From Actinomadura physcomitrii (GTDB taxonomy: Bacteria > Actinomycetota > Actinomycetes > Streptosporangiales > Streptosporangiaceae), in the NCBI RefSeq assembly GCF_008923205.2, contig NZ_WBMS02000023.1, positions 1 through 64,000 of the forward strand: a DNA stretch of 64,000 nucleotides, given 5' to 3'. Shown piece by piece: positions 58,423 through 64,000 of the stretch (position 1 is its first letter; every line of letters starts with the position of its first letter). The position numbers and the translations under genes are program-made. The notes under the pieces were generated by a model, which saw only the letters and a list, made by a program, of their open reading frames with translations, did not search any database and had not been told where the DNA came from.

Positions 58423-58928
58423 CTCACACCCGTCGCGTGTCCGCGGAGTTCGGGCCCGCGCGGAACGGTGGCCGCAAGGGGGCCGGGGCTTGTGGCTCAG
58501 CCGCGCGACGAGGCCGACCGTCGCGATCGCGTGCGAAGCCAAGTTCGAGCTTGCGAGAACTTGATCGCGCGGCGAGCCGCCAGGCGAGCCGGAGCGATGC
58601 TGCGATCGCACGCATCGCCCGCCGAAGGGAAGGCGCCCCAGCGCCTGACCGCCAAGGGCAATGCAAAGAAAACACGCGACACCCGTCCGGGGCCTCGCCG
58701 GGCGGGGGGCGGCGTCCGGCCCCGGACGGGTGCCCGCGCTCGGGCAGGCGCCCCTGCGCCGCGGAGCGGACGCATGCACACGATGGGCGCCCGCGCACAC
58801 GGAAAGCCGTGCAGGTCGCGGGGCATGCATCCGTCACTATGCGCGATCTTCTGGTAACGGTCACGGTTGTGTACATTTCGTTCACGGCAGAACTCGAGGG
58901 AACGGCCGAGACGAAAGGTACGGGTGCG
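58423..58928. other. Intergenic region rich in inverted repeats
   Basis: No gene is supported. Repeats include ACCCGTCCGGGGCC (58681-58694) with its exact complement at 58718-58731, CAAGTTC (58540-58546) with GAACTTG (58557-58563), and GGCGC/GCGCC near 58631-58645. The first could terminate the amaP transcript. The right end, 58800-58928, is less GC-rich and holds the histidine-kinase promoter. Confidence 0.45.
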
Positions 58929-60545
58929 ATGCGGCGTCCCGGTTGGGCGGCGCCCGGACGCTGGAGCCTGGCCCGGCAGCTGCTGGCGCTGCAGGCGGCG
59001 ATCGTGGCGCTGCTGGTGGGGGTCGGCGCGACGCTCGCGTACCTGGACGCGCGGCGGGCGACCGACGAGCGGGCGGCGCAGACGGTGACGGCGCTGGCGG
59101 AGAGCATCGCGGACGCGCCGGACGTGCGGGCGGCGGTGGCGGCGCCGGTGCCGAGCCGGGTGCTGCAGCCGTACGCGGAGCGGATCCGGCACGACACCGG
59201 CGTCGACTTCATCACGATCATGAGTCCGGCGGGGATCCGGTACACGCATCCGAAGCCGGCGCGGATCGGCGGGCGGTTCGTCGGGAACACGGCGCGGGCG
59301 CTGGCGGGGCACGCGTTCACCGAGACCTACACCGGGACGCTGGGGCCGTCGGTGCGGACGGTGGCGCCGGTGTTCGGGGACGGGCACCGGGTGGTGGCGC
59401 TGGTGGCGGTCGGGATCACGATCCGGGCGATCTCGGCGGAGCTGCGCCGGCGGCTGCTCGTGGTGGTGGGCGTCGCGGTGATGGTGCTGGCGATCGGGAT
59501 CGGCGGGAGCTACCTGGTGGCGGCGCGGTTGCGGCGGCAGACGCGGGGGGTGGCGCCGGGCGAGCTGCGGGGGATGTTCGAGTACTACGAGGCGATCCTG
59601 CACTCCGTCCGGGAGGGGCTGGTGCTGCTGGACCGCGGTGGCGGCGTGGTGCTGTGCAACGACGCGGCGCGCGAGCTGCTGGACCTGCCGCCGGACGGCC
59701 CGGACGGGCGGCATGTCGGTGAGCTGGGGCTGCCGGAGGAGCTGGTGGCGTCGATGACGTCGCCGGAGCCGCGCGCGGACGAGATCCATGTCGGGGACAC
59801 GCGGGTCCTGGTCGTCAGCACGGCGCCGGTCCGGTCCGGGGACCGGGCGATGGGCAACGTGGTGACGCTGCGGGACCACACGGAGCTGCAGGGGCTGACG
59901 GGCGAGCTGGACACGGTGCGGGGGTTCGCGGAGTCGCTGCGGTCGCAGGCGCACGAGGCGGCGAACCGGCTGCACACGGTGGTGTCGCTGGTGGAGCTCG
60001 GGCGGCCGGAGCAGGCGGTCGAGTTCGCGACGGCGGATCTGGCGGCGGCGCAGCGGCTGACGGACCGGGTCGTCGGCTCGGTGACGGAGCCGGTGCTGGC
60101 GGCGCTGCTGCTCGGCAAGTCGGCGGAGGCGGCGGAGCGCGGCGTCGAGCTGGAGATCGCCGAGGACACCGCGATCGACGGGGTGGTGGAGCCGCGCGAC
60201 CTGGTCACGATCCTCGGGAACCTGATCGACAACGCGGTGGACGCGGCGGTGGAGAACGCGGGGGTGCGGCCGCCGCGGGTCCGGGTGAGCGTGCGCCGCG
60301 AGGACGGGCGGCTCGTGCTGCGGGTCGCCGACAGCGGCCCGGGGGTGGATCCGGCGGACGTGCCGGAGATGTTCCGGCGGGGTTGGACGACCAAGTCGTC
60401 CGGCGGGCCGGTGGGGCACGGGCTCGGCCTGGCGCTGGTGGGCCGGGCGGTCCGGCGGCACGCGGGCACGGTGGAGGTCGCCGGCGACGGCGGCGGGGAC
60501 GACGGCGCGGTGTTCACCGTCCGGCTGCCGCTGGACGTCCGATGA
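58929..60545 (+). CDS. Sensor histidine kinase, CitA/DcuS type
   Basis: 538 residues. One N-terminal membrane helix (LLALQAAIVALLVGVGATLA), an extracytoplasmic PAS-like sensor (DFITIMSPAGIRYTHPKP, RFVGNTARALAGHAFTETYT), a second helix (LLVVVGVAVMVLAIGIGGSY), a cytoplasmic PAS and a Spo0B-type dimer helix with the phospho-His in SQAHEAANRLHTVVSLVELG. The catalytic domain has LGNLIDNAVDAA, VADSGPGV and GHGLGLALVG. This family usually senses di- or tricarboxylates. The downstream response-regulator gene overlaps (TGATG). Confidence 0.9.
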   Translation: MRRPGWAAPGRWSLARQLLALQAAIVALLVGVGATLAYLDARRATDERAAQTVTALAESIADAPDVRAAVAAPVPSRVLQPYAERIRHDTGVDFITIMSPAGIRYTHPKPARIGGRFVGNTARALAGHAFTETYTGTLGPSVRTVAPVFGDGHRVVALVAVGITIRAISAELRRRLLVVVGVAVMVLAIGIGGSYLVAARLRRQTRGVAPGELRGMFEYYEAILHSVREGLVLLDRGGGVVLCNDAARELLDLPPDGPDGRHVGELGLPEELVASMTSPEPRADEIHVGDTRVLVVSTAPVRSGDRAMGNVVTLRDHTELQGLTGELDTVRGFAESLRSQAHEAANRLHTVVSLVELGRPEQAVEFATADLAAAQRLTDRVVGSVTEPVLAALLLGKSAEAAERGVELEIAEDTAIDGVVEPRDLVTILGNLIDNAVDAAVENAGVRPPRVRVSVRREDGRLVLRVADSGPGVDPADVPEMFRRGWTTKSSGGPVGHGLGLALVGRAVRRHAGTVEVAGDGGGDDGAVFTVRLPLDVR

Positions 60546-61213
60546 TCTCGGTGCTGGTGGTGGAGGACGACCCGGTCGCGGCGGAGGCGCACCGCTCGTA
60601 CGTCGAGCAGGTCGCGGGGTTCGCGGTGGCGGGGGTGGTGCATTCGGGCGCGGACGCGCTGCGGTTCTGCGAGCGGACGCCGGTGGACGTCGTGCTGCTG
60701 GACTTCTACCTGCCCGACACGCACGGGCTGACGGTCTGCCGGGCGCTGCGGGCCGGGGGCAGCGAGGTCGACGTGATCGCGGTGACGTCGGCGCGGGACC
60801 TCGCGGTGATCCGCTCGGCGGTGTCGGTCGGCGTCGTCCAGTACCTGCTGAAACCGTTCACGTTCGCGTCGCTGCGCGACAAGCTCGTCGGGTACGCGCG
60901 GTACCGGGAGCAGCTGGTGGGGACGGGGGAGGTGACGGGGCAGGCGGACGTGGACGGGGTGCTCGCGACGCTGCGGACGCCCGGCCACCGGTCGCTGCCG
61001 AAGGGGATGAGCGGGGAGACGCTCCAGGCGATCACCGAGGTGCTGGCGGGGGCGCCGGACGGGCTGTCGGCTGCGGCGGCCGCGGACCTCGCCGGGGTGT
61101 CCCGCGTCACCGCGCGCCGCTACCTGGAGTACCTCGCCGAGAACGGCCTGGCGACGCGCCGTCCCCACTACGGGCAGGTCGGCCGGCCGGAGGTCCGCTT
61201 CTACCCGGGGTAG
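60542..61213 (+). CDS. Response regulator, CitB/DcuR type
   Basis: 223 residues. Receiver: VVEDDPVAAEAHRSYVEQ, phospho-Asp D54 in VVLLDFYLPDTHG, LLKPFTF with the conserved Lys. The C-terminal HTH has LSAAAAADLAGVSRVTARRY, then ENGLATRRPHYGQVGRPEV, typical of CitB/DcuR regulators. It is the cognate partner of the overlapping kinase gene. Target genes are probably transporters for carboxylates; none lie beside it, so they must be elsewhere. Confidence 0.93.
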   Translation: MISVLVVEDDPVAAEAHRSYVEQVAGFAVAGVVHSGADALRFCERTPVDVVLLDFYLPDTHGLTVCRALRAGGSEVDVIAVTSARDLAVIRSAVSVGVVQYLLKPFTFASLRDKLVGYARYREQLVGTGEVTGQADVDGVLATLRTPGHRSLPKGMSGETLQAITEVLAGAPDGLSAAAAADLAGVSRVTARRYLEYLAENGLATRRPHYGQVGRPEVRFYPG

Positions 61214-61275
61214 ACGGGCGCGCCGCGGGGTACCTAAGGGACGAACGATCCGTCAGCGACATCGGGGGAGTTGTC

Positions 61276-61461
61276 GTGGGTGACCTGAACGACAAGGTGG
61301 ACCGCAGGACCGCCGAACCGGAGCGGAGGAACGAGCCGGGCGAGGCCCGTACGGCCCGCACCGGGGAGGCCGCCGACGACGCCGGACGCGCGGGGGACAA
61401 GCCGCGCAAGGTCAAGCCGGGCGACGCGGCCCGGAAGATGCGCGCGATGTTCAAGGGGTAG
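61276..61461 (+). CDS. Small charged protein of unknown function
   Basis: 61 residues from a GTG: acidic and basic stretches, ending KPRKVKPGDAARKMRAMFKG, no membrane segment. GGGGGAG lies upstream. GGGTAC at 61228-61233 is a possible -10 box for a general stress sigma factor, with GGGT 16 bases before it. The small size and composition leave the function open; it precedes the Asp23 operon by 154 bases. Confidence 0.6.
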   Translation: MGDLNDKVDRRTAEPERRNEPGEARTARTGEAADDAGRAGDKPRKVKPGDAARKMRAMFKG

Positions 61462-61615
61462 CGCCCTTTCGCGGCGAGGGGCCGGCGGCGCGGCGCCGCC
61501 GGCCCCGCATCGCATGTAAAACCCTGTTGACCTGCCTGTTCGTCCGTCCCCGGAGGGTTTGGTGCGATCTGCAATGAGCATCAATCGCACATAGCCGACG
61601 CATCGGGGGGACACG

Positions 61616-62113
61616 GTGAGCCAGGACGATGGACGCAGGGACGGCCCGGTCGCGGCGCAGGACCGGCCCGAGGAGGGACTGCGGCGCGCCCGCGCCGGCG
61701 GGACGAGCGAGCTCGTGACGTCGGGCGGCCGCACCGAGATCGCCGACGTGGTGGTCGCCAAGATCGCCAGCATGGCGGCCCGCGAGGTGGGCGGCGTGCA
61801 CGAGATGGGCGCGGGGATGAGCCGGACGATCGGCTCGGTGAAGGAGCGGCTGCCCGGGGTCGCCGCGGACCCGACGCAGGGCGTCGGGGTGCAGGTCGGC
61901 GAGCGGCAGGCGGCGATCGACATCGACCTGGTCGTCGACTACGGCGCCTCGATCCCCGCTCTCGCCGACGCGGTGCGCTCCAACGTGATCGGCCAGGTGG
62001 AGCACATGTGCGGGCTGGAGGTCGTGGAGGTCGACATCACGGTCGACGACATCCATCTGCCGGACGACGACCGCGAGGAGTCCGAGCAGCCGACGGGCCC
62101 GCGGGTGCTATGA
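61616..62113 (+). CDS. Asp23/Gls24 family protein (first of operon)
   Basis: 165 residues. GRTEIADVVVAKIASMAARE, GGVHEMGAGMSRTIGSVKE, AAIDIDLVVDYGASIPALAD and MCGLEVVEVDITVDDIHLPD are the Asp23 fold. It is part of a membrane-associated stress system. The GTG start follows GGGGGGA. The first gene of a run of genes that overlap or abut to the window end (ATGA overlap with the next). Confidence 0.9.
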   Translation: MSQDDGRRDGPVAAQDRPEEGLRRARAGGTSELVTSGGRTEIADVVVAKIASMAAREVGGVHEMGAGMSRTIGSVKERLPGVAADPTQGVGVQVGERQAAIDIDLVVDYGASIPALADAVRSNVIGQVEHMCGLEVVEVDITVDDIHLPDDDREESEQPTGPRVL

Positions 62114-62649
62114 CGGCCCGGACCCGCAGGACGCGGCCCGCCGGGCAGGCGGGCCCGCCGGAGCAGGCGCCGCCGCCGGGCGCCGACGCGCCGGCCCGCC
62201 CGCGCGCGAGAGGGCGCGACGCCGGGCGCGACGCAAGGCAGGAGGCCGGGCGCTACACGGGCCGCGATGCCGGGCGCGTTGTAGGGCGGCTTCCCGGCGC
62301 GGACGCGCCGCACGAGCCCGGGACGCGGCGGCGGGACGCCGGGCGGGGCCGCGGGGACGCGGACGGCAAGGGCCGGCTGGTGGAGCGGGTCGCGGAGGCG
62401 GTGGCCGGATGCCGGTCGGTCGCCGGGCTGACCGCCGGGCCGCGGGCGCGGATCATGACGTACCGGGCGGGACGGCCGCTCGCCGGCGTCGCCGTCCGGG
62501 ACGCGGAGATCGAGGTCGGGGTGGTGGCCCGGGTGGAGCGGCCGCTCCCGGAGACCGCGCGGGACGTGCGGCGGGCCGTGCGCCCGCTGGCCGGGGGCCG
62601 TCCGGTGCACGTCCTGATCGGGGACATCGCCGAAGGGGGCGCGACATGA
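62110..62649 (+). CDS. Asp23-like protein with a basic disordered N-terminus
   Basis: 179 residues. The first 90 are Arg/Gly/Ala/Asp-rich repeats (RDAGRDARQE-like). The last 90 resemble a shortened Asp23 half: LVERVAEAVAGCRSVAGLTA, RPLAGVAVRDAEIEVGVVAR, RPVHVLIGDIAEGGAT. It starts in the stop of the previous gene (ATGA) and ends overlapping the next, so it belongs to one operon. The tail repeats may reflect GC-biased expansion. Confidence 0.65.
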   Translation: MTARTRRTRPAGQAGPPEQAPPPGADAPARPRARGRDAGRDARQEAGRYTGRDAGRVVGRLPGADAPHEPGTRRRDAGRGRGDADGKGRLVERVAEAVAGCRSVAGLTAGPRARIMTYRAGRPLAGVAVRDAEIEVGVVARVERPLPETARDVRRAVRPLAGGRPVHVLIGDIAEGGAT

Positions 62650-62840
62650 TTCCGGTATGGCCGCTGGCGGGCCTGGCCTTCGGGGTGGCGCTCGGGTTCG
62701 CGGGCGCGTTCGGCGGGTTCGGCCCGTTCTTCATCGTGCTGTTCCTCGGCTGCCTGGGGTTCCTGACCGGCCGCGCCATCGAGGGGAACCTCGACATCCG
62801 GCAGCTGTTCTCGATCAATACGGGACGGCGGCCGCGGTGA
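62646..62840 (+). CDS. DUF2273-like small membrane protein
   Basis: 64 residues. Two hydrophobic segments (PLAGLAFGVALGFAGAFGGF and FIVLFLGCLGFLTGRAI) then EGNLDIRQLFSINTGRRPR. DUF2273 proteins accompany Asp23/AmaP genes. It overlaps both neighbours by four bases. Too short to be listed as an obvious ORF but supported by the operon. Confidence 0.75.
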   Translation: MIPVWPLAGLAFGVALGFAGAFGGFGPFFIVLFLGCLGFLTGRAIEGNLDIRQLFSINTGRRPR

Positions 62841-63211
62841 CCGCCCCGGAGGAGGCGCCGCGCCCGCCGGCCGAGCGGGGCCGGACGACGATCAGCGACC
62901 GGGTCGTGGCGCGCATCGCGGCGAAGGCGGCCGAGGAGACGGCGGGGGCGCGCGGGCTCGACCGGTCCGTGCTCGGCGTCGGCCTGCCCGGGCGCCGCGC
63001 GGTCCGGACCGACGTGCGCGTGCACGGCAAGGTCGTCACGGCGAAGGTGGCGCTGTCGGTGCCGTACCCGATGCCGGTGCGGGACGTGGCGCGGCAGGTG
63101 CGCGCTCGCGTCCGCGCCCGCGTCGAGGCGCTGACGGGGCTCACCGTCCGGCAGGTGGACATCGACGTGGCCGAGCTGGAGCGGCCGGGCGGCGGGAGGA
63201 CCGTCTCATGA
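62837..63211 (+). CDS. Asp23/Gls24 family protein (third of operon)
   Basis: 124 residues. TTISDRVVARIAAKAAEETA and SVLGVGLPGRRAVRTDVRVH then VPYPMPVRDVARQVRARVRA and LTGLTVRQVDIDVAELERPG are Asp23 signatures. GTG overlaps the previous stop. Two to three Asp23 paralogues in one operon are normal in actinobacteria. Confidence 0.88.
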   Translation: MTAPEEAPRPPAERGRTTISDRVVARIAAKAAEETAGARGLDRSVLGVGLPGRRAVRTDVRVHGKVVTAKVALSVPYPMPVRDVARQVRARVRARVEALTGLTVRQVDIDVAELERPGGGRTVS

Positions 63212-63816
63212 TCACGCATGCCGGGCACCGGAGGGTGCCGGCGCAGGGGGCGCGGACGCCCGGCGAACGGCGGGCGGACCGGGCGGCACTGCACGCGTTC
63301 CGCTCGCGACGGGTCCGCATCGGCGCGCTCGCGGCGCTGCTGCTGACCGCGGCGTCGGTGATCGCGGCGATCGACGTCCTCGCCGCGATGTTCGGGGCGT
63401 CCCTGCACGTCATCGCCTATCGCGGGCTGCTGGACGTCCGGTGGGACGGGTGGGAGGTCCGCGCGATCAGCGGGGGGCTGGTGCTGGTCGGGCTGGTGTT
63501 CCTGCTGGCGGGGCTGCTGCCGGGACGCTCGCGGGTCGTGCCGCTGCACGGCCGCGTGCCGGACGTGGTGATGGGCGTCAGCAGGCGCGGGCTGTGCCGG
63601 GCCGTCGCGAGGGCGGCGGGGGACGCGGCGGGGGTGGCGCGGGTCCGGCGGGTCCGGCTGCGGCCGAGGCGGGTCACGATCGTCGCGGAGACGCCGGTGA
63701 GCGACCCGCGCGACCTGGAGGACGGGGTCGCGGACGCGGTGCGCGGGACCCTGGAGCGGATCGGGCCGCTGCGCCCCCGGACCGTGAAGGTGCGGATGAA
63801 GCGCAAGGAGATCTAG
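63208..63816 (+). CDS. DUF6286 membrane protein (second copy)
   Basis: 202 residues. A charged N-terminus, helices IGALAALLLTAASVIAAIDV and AISGGLVLVGLVFLLAGLL, then a soluble part ending RTVKVRMKRKEI. It matches the first copy at 57254 in layout, e.g. the RIGPLRPRTVKV end against RIEPMHRPLVDV. The ATG overlaps the previous stop (ATGA). Its partner amaP-like gene follows at 63817. Confidence 0.8.
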   Translation: MITHAGHRRVPAQGARTPGERRADRAALHAFRSRRVRIGALAALLLTAASVIAAIDVLAAMFGASLHVIAYRGLLDVRWDGWEVRAISGGLVLVGLVFLLAGLLPGRSRVVPLHGRVPDVVMGVSRRGLCRAVARAAGDAAGVARVRRVRLRPRRVTIVAETPVSDPRDLEDGVADAVRGTLERIGPLRPRTVKVRMKRKEI

Positions 63817-64000
63817 ATGGGGGACCGGACCGCGCGGGCCGGGACGGACCGGCGGCCCGCGCATCTCAACCGGACGGGGCTGGTCCTGGTCGGGGCGCTC
63901 ATGGTCGCCGCCGGCGGGGCGGGGCTGGCACGCGGGGCGGGCGCGTTCGGCGGCGACCGGGCGGGCGGCCTGGTGTTCAGCGGGACCGTCCGGCGGTACG
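63817..64000 (+). CDS. AmaP-like membrane protein, N-terminal part, cut by window edge
   Basis: 61 codons to the window end. The start ATG directly follows the DUF6286 stop (TAGATG). HLNRTGLVLVGALMVAAGGA is the first membrane helix. Identified by its position after DUF6286, the arrangement seen at 57254-58422. The rest of the gene is outside the window. Confidence 0.7.
   Translation, partial: MGDRTARAGTDRRPAHLNRTGLVLVGALMVAAGGAGLARGAGAFGGDRAGGLVFSGTVRRY

Overview
The window reads as chromosome from a very GC-rich actinobacterium. GTG starts, NucS in place of MutS/MutL, MEDS-domain regulators, an XRE/DUF397/ATP-binding trio, DUF6286/AmaP/Asp23 genes and Streptomyces-like synteny (nucS next to an SCO5389-type gene) point to Streptosporangiales, most likely Thermomonosporaceae such as Actinomadura. 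The order is inferred from gene content; the genus is a guess. Almost everything is housekeeping or regulatory. There is no prophage or biosynthetic cluster.

Layout. Bases 1-349 hold the start of a DUF222/HNH gene on the minus strand that runs off the edge. Bases 350-1384 have no confident gene. They carry a nested-hairpin element whose core folds into a gap-free cloverleaf with C(GNA)G triloops, and a 17-bp tandem repeat. From 1.4 to 12 kb come nucS, a HEAT-repeat protein, an SCO5389-type protein, a flavin-dependent oxidoreductase, a two-domain 3-hydroxyacyl-CoA dehydrogenase, two hydrolases, an AI-2E-type permease and a FilP/Scy-like coiled-coil protein. From 12 to 24 kb come methylmalonyl-CoA epimerase, thiolase, membrane proteins, an unusual ABC pair, a thioredoxin-TPR protein, a cytidylate-kinase-like protein, malic enzyme, an LPXTG protein and an AlgH protein. 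From 24 to 31 kb come a secreted metalloprotease, a helicase, gluconokinase, the NAD salvage genes pncA and pncB, clpS and a DUF2017 gene.

The segment 33.8-40 kb matches the mycobacterial block mec-cysO-cysM-(x)-murI-Rv1339-rph-rdgB. It covers cysteine made on a protein carrier, peptidoglycan precursor supply and RNA/nucleotide clean-up. A 42-codon, apparently leaderless ORF with a hairpin behind it precedes cysO and may be a cysteine-sensing leader. The block is flanked by two arrays of MEDS-domain genes, three at 30.9-33.8 kb and four at 41.6-44.9 kb. They combine MEDS sensors with STAS or HATPase domains, as in a partner-switching network, but several lack residues needed for phosphorylation.

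From 45 to 50 kb come a TetR/MFS efflux pair and an amidase with its small partner and a GntR regulator. A tRNA-Leu(UAG) at 50.25 kb is followed by an ATP-binding protein, a twice-frameshifted XRE-DUF5753 gene and a DUF397 gene ended by a 26-bp inverted repeat. The rest carries bcp, a SIMPL protein, an amino-acid deaminase/aldolase-like protein, a lipoprotein esterase, purU, a first DUF6286-amaP pair, a CitA/DcuS-type two-component system and a second Asp23/DUF2273/DUF6286/amaP envelope operon that leaves the window at the right edge.

Several genes have a TANNNT hexamer 6-8 bases before the start codon and no Shine-Dalgarno, the pattern of leaderless actinobacterial transcripts. All functions are family assignments from reading translations; no database search was run.
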